Below, piece by piece: positions 7,300 to 13,900 of a DNA stretch of 14,535 bases; position 1 is the first letter of the stretch, and every line of letters begins with the position of its first letter. The notes beneath the pieces are model-generated. The model did not search any database and was not told the DNA's origin. It worked only from the letters and a program-made list of their open reading frames with translations. Origin of the DNA: CAMYLR01 sp039590215 (GTDB taxonomy: Bacteria; Gemmatimonadota; Gemmatimonadetes; JACCXV01; JAHWKZ01); assembly GCA_039590215.1 (NCBI GenBank), contig JBDHFX010000044.1, forward strand, positions 1 to 14,535, in the 5' to 3' direction. The translations under genes and the position numbers were made by a program.

Positions 7300-8222
7300 G
7301 AGGCAACCTCCGCCCGGGTTTTTGATTGCGATGCTGCGATGTCGATCAGCTGGTGTCCAAATGGCTTCAGCGTTAGCACCGGGCACACCGCCCGACGGAC
7401 GACTTTTTCGGCGACGCTGCCAATAAGCAATCGGTTGATGCCGCTGAGCCCACTCGTTGGGAGCACGATGAAGTCGACGTCCTTCTCCTCTGCAAATCCA
7501 GCGATGTCAAGCGCGGCCCGACCATTGACGACATGGGCTTCCATCGGCACATCGGGTCCGTCTGCGCCGCGGAACATCATCTTCAGACGTTCCTCGGACT
7601 TGCGCCGAATCTCGGGCTCTTGCAAGAACAACGCAGTACCGGCGGCGAGGTAGAAGTCGGGAAGCACGACGTCCTCGATGACGTGCAGCAGCAGGATCTT
7701 CGCGCCATGCGCTGTCGCGATCGCTTTGGCGTAGCGAACGGCGTTGTGCGACCAATCCGAGAAATCTACCGGCACGAGGATACGCGACGGTGGTGTTTCT
7801 CCCATTTCACGCTCGTGCATCGGAACGACGAGCACCGGACACGGCGCGTCACGCAGCACGTTTTCGGCCACGCTCCCCATGAAGAGCCCGGACAACCCGG
7901 TCCTCCCATGCGTGCCCATGACGATCAGATCGATTGACTCTTCGGTCACGTACTGCGCGATCTGTCTTGCTGCCGGGCCCCCGAAACGGAGCTCTAGCTT
8001 GGTCTTGAACTCGAGGGGCTCGTATTGCTCGAGATGATCCACGAGGGCCACCCTTGCTCGTTCCTCCTTGCCTTTGACGGATCCCGGCTCGGTGTCCGCG
8101 ACGACATTGAAAACGTGCAGTTCAGCCCTGTATCGCTCGCACCACAGCACCGCCTGTCGCATTCCGTGCTCGGCGCACACCGAGAGATCCGTTGGTACTA
8201 GAATCCTGTTGATCTTGAGCAT
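7296..8222 (-). CDS. Tandem-domain universal stress protein (UspA family)
   Basis: Cytoplasmic stress protein of 308 residues with two Usp folds, about 1-136 and 146-287. The first domain has the full ATP-binding motif G-x2-G-x9-G-S (G103, G106, G116, S117, in GTHGRTGLSGLFMGSVAE). The second keeps GSVAEKVV but has lost the first glycine (PTSG in place of GTHG), so perhaps only the first domain binds nucleotide. The start is ATG 8222 with a strong AGGAGGAG ribosome-binding site. The first 25 bases of the gene overlap the end of the CBS gene, and its stop overlaps the DUF5335-like start. Tandem Usp proteins often accumulate under starvation or low oxygen; the partner here is unknown. Confidence 0.94.
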   Translation of the reverse strand: MLKINRILVPTDLSVCAEHGMRQAVLWCERYRAELHVFNVVADTEPGSVKGKEERARVALVDHLEQYEPLEFKTKLELRFGGPAARQIAQYVTEESIDLIVMGTHGRTGLSGLFMGSVAENVLRDAPCPVLVVPMHEREMGETPPSRILVPVDFSDWSHNAVRYAKAIATAHGAKILLLHVIEDVVLPDFYLAAGTALFLQEPEIRRKSEERLKMMFRGADGPDVPMEAHVVNGRAALDIAGFAEEKDVDFIVLPTSGLSGINRLLIGSVAEKVVRRAVCPVLTLKPFGHQLIDIAASQSKTRAEVAS

Positions 8223-8713
8223 GGATCTCCTCCTTCCTCATCGTGCATGTGGTCGAGCATGAGCTTTAGTAGGTCGCGACCAGCGACGACACCCACCGGT
8301 TGGTTATCTCGCACAACGGGAACGTGTCCAATGTCGTGCCGAAGCATGAGTTCGAGGACGCGGTCGATCGGATCGTTCTCGTCGACGGCGTAGGCAGGAC
8401 TACGCATGATGTCCCGTGCCGGCATCGAACCGGCGTCGGCATATGCCTTCTCCGCGCCTTCACTGTTGAGCCAATGCCCGAAGAGCTGGGGTAGCTCCAG
8501 CGTGGAGAACGGCACCCGCGCCACACGGGCACAGAAGTCGCGGGCGGCGATAACGCCCTCGAGTTCTCCGTCGGCATCGACGACGAGGACGCACCCAATC
8601 CTTTCGTGTAGCATGAGACGAGCAGTCTCTTTGAGACTGGTTCCGCCGCGCACGGTCACTGCCGGTGCGTTCATCACATCTTTGACGCAGACCTGTGTGA
8701 CCCGCTGGGACAT
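8198..8713 (-). CDS. CBS-pair domain protein heading the stress operon
   Basis: Cytoplasmic protein of 171 residues with two CBS motifs: VKDVMNAPAVTVRGGTSLKE onward, ending with VIAARDF, and ARDIMRSPAYAVDENDPIDR onward, ending with VVAGRDLL. The linker between them is long (about 30 residues). CBS pairs usually sense AMP/ATP or similar ligands. I chose ATG 8713, with GGAG eight bases upstream, over a longer frame to 8758 that has no ribosome-binding site. Its last 25 bases overlap the stress-protein gene, so the two are co-expressed. It is not a close copy of the CBS protein in the nos operon, which is shorter and has different motif wording. Confidence 0.9.
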   Translation of the reverse strand: MSQRVTQVCVKDVMNAPAVTVRGGTSLKETARLMLHERIGCVLVVDADGELEGVIAARDFCARVARVPFSTLELPQLFGHWLNSEGAEKAYADAGSMPARDIMRSPAYAVDENDPIDRVLELMLRHDIGHVPVVRDNQPVGVVAGRDLLKLMLDHMHDEEGGDPCSRSTGF

Positions 8714-8784
8714 TGATCTCACTCCTCGGACTCTCGGACCAGTTCTGGCTGTCGACAATCGGGCATCGACACTTTCTCACTAAA

Positions 8785-8813
8785 ATTGTAGAAACCAAGC
8801 CCTTCGCTGTCTG
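8785..8813 (-). promoter_or_regulatory. Candidate sigma70-type promoter for CBS-Usp operon
   Basis: On the - strand, CAGACA (8813-8808) and TACAAT (8790-8785) are separated by exactly 17 bases, matching 4/6 and 5/6 of the -35 and -10 consensus. Transcription would start near 8778, about 65 bases before the CBS start codon. Identified by eye only. Confidence 0.5.
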
Positions 8814-8868
8814 TCGGGAGTCATCCGCATGGCTTGTCGGGACTTTCTCTACGGGGTCGAAAAGGGTG

Positions 8869-10350
8869 CTACGAGAACAGCCGCGGCACGATTACGTAGC
8901 CGATTCCAGTAACTACAGCTACAAAGACCAAGTCCAGCAGGGCCCCCGCGCGGACGAGCTGGGGGACGGTCACGTGACCGGTGCTATAGACGATGGCGTT
9001 AGGCGGTGTAGCGACCGGCAACATGTAGCCGCCGCTGGCAGCCAGCCCGGCCGGGATGACGATATGCAACGGTTCGACCCCGATCGAGATCGCCAGCGCC
9101 CCGACAACCGGCAGAAATGCCGCTGCTGTCGCGGTGTTGCTGGCGAGCTCGCTAAACAAGATTGCGCTGACAATTACCAACAGCAGAATCGCAGCGATGG
9201 GCCACCCACCAAGCGCTGCGAAGCTGTCCGCCAGCCAGGCCGCCAAGCCGCTACGATCAATCGCCGAGGCCAAGCTGAGCCCGCCGCCAAACAGCAACAG
9301 CACGCCCCACGGCAGCCGTTGAGCCCACGTCCAGTTCAGTAAGAACTCATCTCGTTTTAGATCGCCCGGCACAGTGAACAATGCCAACCCGACGATGACT
9401 GCGATACCGGCATCGGTGATTCCTGGCACCCACTGTTGGAGGAGCGGGCGTGTGACCCAGGCTGCAGCGGCGAGCGCAAAGACGATCGCCACTCGGCGCT
9501 CGCCCGCTGAGATCGACCCCAATCGAGCGATTTCGCGCTCGACCAACTCGTCGCCGCCCGGCAGCTCAGTGCGTCCAACCCGAAACGCGAGTCGTGTCAG
9601 GATCATGTAGATCAACGGCAGCCCGACCGCCACCATCGGTAATCCCACCAGCAACCAGCGCGCGAAACCGATCCTGATCCCATACGTCTCCTCGATAAAC
9701 GCGGCCGTCAGAGCGTTGGGCGGGGTGCCGATCAACGTCCCGATGCCGCCGACGCTCGCGGCGAACGCGATTGCCAGCAGCAAGGCGGGCGCGAAATCCG
9801 CGCCTGGCGAGTCGTCGCCCACGTTATCAGGAGCTTCGCGACTTAGTCCCAATACCGATAGTCCGATCGGTAGGAGCAGCAACGTCGTCGCCGTGTTGCT
9901 GATCCACATGCTGAGAAACGCCGCGCTGGCCATAAACCCGGCGATGATGCGTCGTGGTTGCGTGCCGATCGCGCGAATGATGTGCAGTGCGATCCGGCGG
10001 TGAAGCGCCCATCGCTCCATCGCCAACGCCAAAAAGAAACCGCCCATAAACAGGAAGATGACTGGATGAGCGAACGGGGCCGCTGCGTCCCGAATCGACG
10101 TCACGCCAAAGAGCGGGAATAGTGCCAACGGCAAGAGTCCGGTCGCCGGAAGCGGAATCGCTTCGGTGACCCACCAAATCGCCATGAGGGCAGCCACCGC
10201 CGCTGTCCGCCACCCTGCCGCACTCAGATCAGCTGGTGCCGGTGACAGGATGAGCGCCGCGAATATGATCGGTCCGAGGACGAGCCCGATGTGGCCGCGC
10301 CGGCCCAGGCTCGGATCAAACGCCGCAACGGATCGGTCGTTGTTGCGCAT
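8869..10350 (-). CDS. DASS/SLC13 family sodium:dicarboxylate or anion symporter
   Basis: Inner-membrane secondary transporter of 493 residues, a usual length for the DASS (INDY) family, which carries C4-dicarboxylates, citrate or sulfate with sodium. Both signature SNT motifs are present: SNTATT at 151-156 and SNTATA at 404-409. So are the matching GTPPN (208-212) and ATPPN (447-451) sodium-site loops. An early WWVTEAIPLPATGLLP segment is typical. The substrate cannot be told from sequence. Start ATG 10350 has no good ribosome-binding site, so the true start could differ by a few codons, but the first helix begins near residue 21. It reads from just below a strong terminator and is followed by about 150 bases before the CBS gene. 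Confidence 0.95.
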   Translation of the reverse strand: MRNNDRSVAAFDPSLGRRGHIGLVLGPIIFAALILSPAPADLSAAGWRTAAVAALMAIWWVTEAIPLPATGLLPLALFPLFGVTSIRDAAAPFAHPVIFLFMGGFFLALAMERWALHRRIALHIIRAIGTQPRRIIAGFMASAAFLSMWISNTATTLLLLPIGLSVLGLSREAPDNVGDDSPGADFAPALLLAIAFAASVGGIGTLIGTPPNALTAAFIEETYGIRIGFARWLLVGLPMVAVGLPLIYMILTRLAFRVGRTELPGGDELVEREIARLGSISAGERRVAIVFALAAAAWVTRPLLQQWVPGITDAGIAVIVGLALFTVPGDLKRDEFLLNWTWAQRLPWGVLLLFGGGLSLASAIDRSGLAAWLADSFAALGGWPIAAILLLVIVSAILFSELASNTATAAAFLPVVGALAISIGVEPLHIVIPAGLAASGGYMLPVATPPNAIVYSTGHVTVPQLVRAGALLDLVFVAVVTGIGYVIVPRLFS

Positions 10351-10399
10351 CGTGTTTCTAAGGTGGGGATTGTTTGGCTGTAGTCAAACCCGTCGAGAC

Positions 10400-10433
10400 A
10401 AAAAAGTGCGCCCCGCTCGAAAGCGGGGCGCAC
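10400..10433 (-). terminator. Strong Rho-independent terminator
   Basis: A perfect 12-bp stem (GTGCGCCCCGCT at 10406-10417 with AGCGGGGCGCAC at 10422-10433) and a 4-base loop are followed, reading the - strand, by six T (10405-10400). It would end transcripts coming from the cold-shock gene side and insulates the DASS transporter gene. Confidence 0.93.
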
Positions 10434-10652
10434 AACTGGCTAGTCAGCTAACGACGTTGGCGAAACGTCCGGCCTCTTTCCCTTTCAGCGGCTCAACACA
10501 ACGGTGCTGTCCGATCGCGTCCTGGTCGGGACGCTTGATCCAAGATGCCGGTTCGGGCGGCCGCGAAGCCCGCCTACGTCGATGTTCTCTATTCCTTATA
10601 CGACGTTATGCAACGTCTGTCAAACGCAAATGTTTGTAAGGAAAAGAACGGT
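10434..10652 (-). other. Gap between cold-shock gene and terminator; startless open frame
   Basis: About 220 bases that would form the 3' untranslated part of the cold-shock mRNA. On the - strand a frame is open from 10605 to a stop at 10444-10446 (53 residues), ending in a natural-looking EPLKGKEAGRFANVVS. It has an in-frame stop at 10608-10606 and no ATG, GTG or TTG start. It may be the remnant of a lost gene or chance. A perfect inverted repeat, GACGTT-ATGC-AACGTC (10602-10617), sits at its upstream edge. I do not recognise the peptide. Confidence 0.35.
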
Positions 10653-10868
10653 CTACTCAGCCGGCTTCGTTACGTTCGTAGCCTGCGGCCCCTTAGGTCC
10701 GTCGGTGACCTCGAACTCGACCCGATCGTTTTCGGCGAGGCTCTTGAAGCCGTCAGCCTGGATGGCAGAGAAGTGAACGAAAACGTCTGGGCCATTCTCC
10801 TGTTGGATGAACCCAAAACCCTTCGCGTCGTTGAACCACTTCACGGTACCTGTGAGTCTTTCACTCAT
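10653..10868 (-). CDS. csp: Cold-shock domain protein (CspA family)
   Basis: Small cytoplasmic nucleic-acid-binding protein of 71 residues, a standard length for CspA. It has both RNA-binding motifs: KGFGFI (RNP1) and DVFVHFS (RNP2), preceded by GTVKWFNDA. Such proteins melt RNA secondary structure and are often cold- or growth-induced. I chose ATG 10868 because MSERLTGTVKWF matches the family N-terminus. A second ATG 21 bases upstream (10889) is in frame and has an equally good ribosome-binding site, so a 78-residue form is possible. The gene has its own promoter and a long structured leader and ends 220 bases before a strong terminator. Confidence 0.96.
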   Translation of the reverse strand: MSERLTGTVKWFNDAKGFGFIQQENGPDVFVHFSAIQADGFKSLAENDRVEFEVTDGPKGPQATNVTKPAE

Positions 10869-10906
10869 TGTGCTTTGTACTCCTTGCATTTGCTTTGTTG
10901 CTCCTT
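10866..10906 (-). promoter_or_regulatory. Two tandem ribosome-binding site/ATG pairs of csp
   Basis: On the - strand AAGGAG occurs at 10906-10901 and again at 10885-10880. Each is followed after exactly 11 bases by an in-frame ATG (10889 and 10868). The two units form an imperfect 21-base tandem repeat sharing ACAAAGCA. The second ATG gives the normal CspA N-terminus. Confidence 0.85.
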
Positions 10907-10939
10907 GTTGCTACTACAGGGTTAACACTACTCGGCTTG

Positions 10940-11016
10940 CGCCGGTCTCAAAGGGTCCACAGGGTCATCGCGCACAAAAAAAACGCCGTGCCTCTAGTTG
11001 TTCTCGAGACCGGCGT
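10940..11016 (-). promoter_or_regulatory. Structured csp leader with terminator and competing helix
   Basis: Reading the - strand, a hairpin with outer stem ACGCCG (11016-11011) and CGGCGT (10988-10983) is followed by a T run, eight T at 10983-10976, the first shared with the stem. This is an intrinsic terminator inside the leader, some 110 bases before the csp start codon. Inside the stem are CUC/GAG pairs and an AACAA loop. The 5' arm, CGCCGGTCTC (11015-11006), is also perfectly complementary over 10 bases to GAGACCGGCG (10949-10940) beyond the T run. The full-length leader can therefore fold differently. It may be an attenuator, a cold-sensing leader, or the 3' end of a separate RNA of about 95 nt. 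Confidence 0.65.
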
Positions 11017-11076
11017 CTGACGAATGTCTGTTTTTCGTGCAGTCGATCCCTGTTCCGTAGATCCCTTTAAGCGCGA

Positions 11077-11107
11077 ATAGTCTCGCACGGATAGGGGCGG
11101 TTGTCAA
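11077..11107 (-). promoter_or_regulatory. Candidate csp promoter
   Basis: On the - strand a perfect -35 box TTGACA (11107-11102) is followed by a weaker -10 candidate, GACTAT (11082-11077), with a spacer of 19; AGACTA gives 18. Transcription would start near 11070, giving a leader of about 200 nt before the csp start codon. Confidence 0.55.
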
Positions 11108-11130
11108 GTACTTTTTTGTAGTTTCGGGGC

Positions 11131-11682
11131 ATGTCCGAGGGAAACGGCTCTGGACCCGAGATCGATCTGGCTGAGGTTGACGCCTTCGCAGAGGCCGCCC
11201 ACCGGGGCCAGGAGCGCACCTCGGGGGTCCCATATATCACCCACCCCCGGGGGGTTCGGAGGATCCTCGAGGATGAGTTTCCCGAGCCGGTCGATGACAG
11301 GACACTCGCGATCGCCCTGCTCCACGATGTCCTCGAGGATTGCGAGGTGCACCCGACGGTCCTGCTCGAGCGCTACGGAGTGGACGTCCAAGAGGGCGTG
11401 ACGCTTCTCTCGGTGAACATTCTGACGCTCGGCATCGAGCGCAATGCAAACGTGTACTGGTCGGGGATTCGCAATGGTCCCCGCGCGGTGCGGCTCGTCA
11501 AGGCGGCCGATCGACTCCACAACATGCGGGAAGCGTTGAGTGACGGTCACGAGCGGTTCCAACGCAAGTACTTGGACGAAACTCCGCGCGAACTGATACC
11601 GGTTCTCGAAGACGCTGGGGAAACGTGGTTCACAGAGCGTTTGAAAGAGGTCACGGATGAGCTCAAGCGTGCGCTCGGGTAG
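11131..11682 (+). CDS. HD-domain hydrolase, SpoT/Mesh1-like (ppGpp hydrolase type)
   Basis: Cytoplasmic metal-dependent phosphohydrolase of 183 residues. It resembles the hydrolase half of Rel/SpoT proteins and has no synthetase or regulatory (TGS/ACT) domain, like small alarmone hydrolases. Visible signature residues: AHRGQ..SGVPYITHP with H38, then LLHDVLED with H65, D66, E69 and D70, and KAADRLHN with D127 and N131. These are the metal and substrate positions of the family. The likely substrate is (p)ppGpp, but other nucleotides or NADPH are possible. Start ATG 11131 has only a weak GGGG upstream. The last 26 bases overlap the next gene, so it probably heads a three-gene operon. Confidence 0.88.
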   Translation: MSEGNGSGPEIDLAEVDAFAEAAHRGQERTSGVPYITHPRGVRRILEDEFPEPVDDRTLAIALLHDVLEDCEVHPTVLLERYGVDVQEGVTLLSVNILTLGIERNANVYWSGIRNGPRAVRLVKAADRLHNMREALSDGHERFQRKYLDETPRELIPVLEDAGETWFTERLKEVTDELKRALG

Positions 11683-12070
11683 CCGAATCGTCTTGCTGTT
11701 TGTTGCGTTTGCCGCACTGGCCGCGGGTCTGTTCCAAGCCTACAGCCGTCGCGCGCTCGACACGCGTGAGGTGGGTACGCCGGTGACCGCCGCACGGGCT
11801 TTCGTAAGCGGTGACAACACAGTGGTCGGTTTGTTGGGAGGTGTACGTCGTCTGGAGACGGAGCGCGTCGAGGCGGCTGGCCCGCGGATGCGAGCGTTGG
11901 TGGCTTTGGTCGTAGGTGCTCGAGACAGCGGACGGATCTACGCCGACGTCGAGTTTGCTGATCGCCGGTGGGCGGTCCGGCGTGCCGTGTTCGTTGTGTC
12001 GGATGGCACTCGACTGCCGCTGACCGGCGATGCCCGTCCGACGCTCGAGCCAGTCACGGAACGTCCCTAG
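11657..12070 (+). CDS. Small membrane-anchored protein, Coa1-like
   Basis: Protein of 137 residues with one N-terminal membrane helix (about 10-29) and a soluble domain probably outside the cytoplasm. The pattern TPVTAARAFVSGDNTVVGLLGGV, then a stretch ending VGARDSGRIYADVEF, then RWAVRRAVFVV resembles the fold shared by cytochrome oxidase assembly protein Coa1 and relatives of unknown function. This is by pattern only, and a role in oxidase assembly is not shown. Start ATG 11657 has AAGAGG six bases upstream and lies inside the end of the HD gene. The alpha/beta hydrolase gene follows after 10 bases. Confidence 0.72.
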   Translation: MSSSVRSGSRIVLLFVAFAALAAGLFQAYSRRALDTREVGTPVTAARAFVSGDNTVVGLLGGVRRLETERVEAAGPRMRALVALVVGARDSGRIYADVEFADRRWAVRRAVFVVSDGTRLPLTGDARPTLEPVTERP

Positions 12071-12080
12071 CCGAGGGAGT

Positions 12081-13112
12081 ATGCGTCGGTGGATCAAGCG
12101 CCTTGTGATCGCTGGCACGGTTGGGCTCGTGCTGTCCCTGGCAATTGGCATTTCGTACGAACAGTGGTCGCGCGCCGCGGTGCAGCGAGCGCTGCCTCCC
12201 CCGGGGGAATTGGTCGATATCGGCGGGGTGCGACTCCATCTGCACTGTTCAGGCGAAGGCAGCCCAACGGTCATCTTGGAGGCCGGGACCGGTCCTCCCG
12301 CATCGATAGTCTGGACCGACGTGCAGCCGTCAATCGCCGAATTCGCCCGCGTCTGTTCGTACGATCGCGCAGGTTTAATGTGGAGTGATCAAGCGAGCGC
12401 GCCACGAGACAGCAGGCGGATTGCTACCGAGTTACACGCGCTTCTGTCTGCGGCCGATGTTCCGCCGCCGTTTGTCTTGGTAGGCCATTCGATCGGTGGC
12501 GTGCACATACGAGTGTTTGCCAATCGGTTCCCGGATGAAGTTGCAGGTCTGGTCTTCGTGGATTCGTCACACCCCGACCAGAAGCGGCGGTTCCCACCCG
12601 AGCTACGGCGGCCTATGAGGGCTCCAGCGCAGGCCCGATTCCTCGGACCGTTGCTGGCCCAAACCGGGGTCCTGCGGCTAAGCGGCGGCCTGGCGCTGGG
12701 AAAGCTTCCCCCTGACGTCGCTGCTGTCACCAACGCCTATCTGCCACATTCGGTCCCCACCCTTTTGGCGGAGTACGAGGCGCAGGGCGAAAGCATGTCG
12801 CAGGCCACGGAGGCGGGTGCGCTGAATTCGCTGCCGCTCATCGTGCTCAGTGCCGGCCGCGATGCCGAGACCCCCTTGCAGGCGCAGTTCCGGGCCGTGT
12901 GGGCCGAGCTGCAAGAAGAGCTCGCGGCGCTCTCCAGCAATGCTGATCACCGCGTAGTCGAGGACAGCGGTCACTTTATTCAGTTCGACGCGCCCGAGGC
13001 TGTCATCGCCGCCGTGAGAGACGTCGTAATGGCGGCGAAAACAGAAAGCAGCGTCAGCGAGGCTTCGGGTCGTGCCAACTTGAAAGAATCCAAGAAGCCT
13101 GCTATACCCTAG
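12081..13112 (+). CDS. Membrane-anchored alpha/beta hydrolase
   Basis: Hydrolase of 343 residues with an N-terminal signal anchor (about 8-26), so the catalytic domain is probably periplasmic. The fold and triad are clear: nucleophile S137 in GHSIGG, acid D261 in AGRDAE, and H298 in SGHFIQFDAPEAV. An EAGTGPPAS stretch probably supplies the oxyanion hole. Similar proteins are usually annotated as alpha/beta fold hydrolases; the substrate is unknown. I chose ATG 12081, which follows GAGGGAG and starts directly before the anchor; a longer frame to 12030 would overlap the preceding gene. The tail after the last helix is rich in Ser, Lys and Glu and ends KKPAIP. Confidence 0.9.
   Translation: MRRWIKRLVIAGTVGLVLSLAIGISYEQWSRAAVQRALPPPGELVDIGGVRLHLHCSGEGSPTVILEAGTGPPASIVWTDVQPSIAEFARVCSYDRAGLMWSDQASAPRDSRRIATELHALLSAADVPPPFVLVGHSIGGVHIRVFANRFPDEVAGLVFVDSSHPDQKRRFPPELRRPMRAPAQARFLGPLLAQTGVLRLSGGLALGKLPPDVAAVTNAYLPHSVPTLLAEYEAQGESMSQATEAGALNSLPLIVLSAGRDAETPLQAQFRAVWAELQEELAALSSNADHRVVEDSGHFIQFDAPEAVIAAVRDVVMAAKTESSVSEASGRANLKESKKPAIP
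13080..13108 (+). promoter_or_regulatory. Candidate sigma70-type promoter for small secreted protein
   Basis: TTGAAA (13080-13085) and TATACC (13103-13108) are separated by 17 bases, matching 5/6 and 4/6 of consensus. The boxes lie in the last codons of the hydrolase gene. Transcription would start near 13115, about 50 bases before the next start codon, which has a GGGGGG ribosome-binding site. Confidence 0.55.
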
Positions 13113-13163
13113 TTGTAGTCTAGCGGATCACTACGTCGATCTTGAACACTGGGGGGTAACACT

Positions 13164-13598
13164 ATGCGGGTCACAGCAACCGTCCTCGCACTCGTCCTAC
13201 TTCTGCCGGCGCTTCTTCATGCGCAAGAGCTTCCAACAGCCACCAAGTTCACCGACGTTTCGTGGTACACGATTACGCACGTGGCGTATGAGCCAGGTCA
13301 AAGACAAGCCGCTCTAGCGATCATACGGGGGCACTTGGCGCCGGCTGCCGAGGCGGCTGGATTGGAAAAACCACAGCTTTTCGAGCACCAGACGGGAGAA
13401 TGGGACGTCACGCTCATTTGGTCCATGCCTGAGGGACCAGCCGGAATGGAGTGGGAGATCAATCCGTGGCAAGAGAGCTGGTGGGCGTCGTTCGCCGAGC
13501 GAGAAGGTGGGATGCAGGCCGGAATGGCCATCTGGCAGGACTACTTCGGCAAGGTAAGCCGCGCTTCAAGCAGCGTGGTCATCGACCGCGGTTTGTAA
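13164..13598 (+). CDS. Small secreted protein of unknown function
   Basis: Protein of 144 residues with a clear Sec signal (MRVTATVLALVLLLPALLHA, cut likely after HA); the mature part has no membrane helix or cysteine. The mature domain (SWYTITHVAYEPGQRQAALA, a helix, then LFEHQTGEWDVTLIWSMPEG, then a Trp-rich stretch) looks like a ferredoxin-like alpha/beta barrel of the NIPSNAP/EthD kind. That is only a fold-level impression. It has its own promoter and a GGGGGG site eight bases before ATG 13164. I do not assign a function. Confidence 0.82.
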   Translation: MRVTATVLALVLLLPALLHAQELPTATKFTDVSWYTITHVAYEPGQRQAALAIIRGHLAPAAEAAGLEKPQLFEHQTGEWDVTLIWSMPEGPAGMEWEINPWQESWWASFAEREGGMQAGMAIWQDYFGKVSRASSSVVIDRGL

Positions 13599-13629
13599 AG
13601 CGCCTCGGCCTCCGAGCTGAGCTAGACCG

Positions 13630-13851
13630 TCAGAGGATTCCGCGGCCAGCGGCGTCCGTGGCGTCTGCGGTCAGCGCGATCGTCTCCCCGAGAGAACCGA
13701 GTACGGAAGCCTCGGGTGAGATCGTAATTGAAGTCACTGGTCCGGGGTCGCTCGAGCCGCCAGGATCAACAGGATCGTTCGGCGACGAGCTACTCGTGCA
13801 CGCCACCGCAAGAGCGAGCGTGGCGATAAGCGACGCTTTTGATTTCGACAT
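13630..13851 (-). pseudogene. Truncated lipoprotein with start of an Ig-like domain
   Basis: Encodes 73 residues: a lipoprotein signal (lipobox LAVAC), a low-complexity SSSSPNDPVDPGGSSDPG linker, and VTSITISPEASVLGSLGETIALTADATDAAGRGIL. The last part is the typical first half of a bacterial Ig-like (BIG2-type) domain. The frame stops where the domain should continue, and no other frame restores it over the next bases. There is no visible ribosome-binding site. It is best read as a broken remnant of a larger surface protein of a kind common in Gemmatimonadota, although a short expressed lipoprotein is not excluded. It lies 49 bases after the molybdoenzyme gene. Confidence 0.6.
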
Positions 13852-13900
13852 CAGAACTATCTGAAAAGCGGGCTCGGAGAAGCGAGGTTTAAGACCTTGA

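Noticed and set aside
8699..8868. FNR-type anaerobic box in front of the CBS-Usp operon
   Set aside because: No TTGAT-N4-ATCAA-like pair was found near the candidate promoter.
10434..10460. GTTAGC-type motif that could hint at an integron attC site
   Set aside because: The consensus core is not met, no paired R/L sites are found and no integron integrase is present.
10598..10610. TATACGACGTTAT, one mismatch from a loxP half-site
   Set aside because: No matching second half-site lies at the required distance, and no recombinase gene is nearby; treated as chance.
10166..10639. + strand open frame of 157 codons running through the terminator region
   Set aside because: It is antisense to the DASS transporter gene and reads across a 12-bp terminator stem, with no domain.
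10545..10925. + strand open frame of 126 codons
   Set aside because: It is the antisense of the cold-shock gene and its leader and shows no family resemblance.
13852..13900. Possible terminator behind the molybdoenzyme gene
   Set aside because: Only a 4-bp CTCG/CGAG pairing and a short T run are present, too weak to call.
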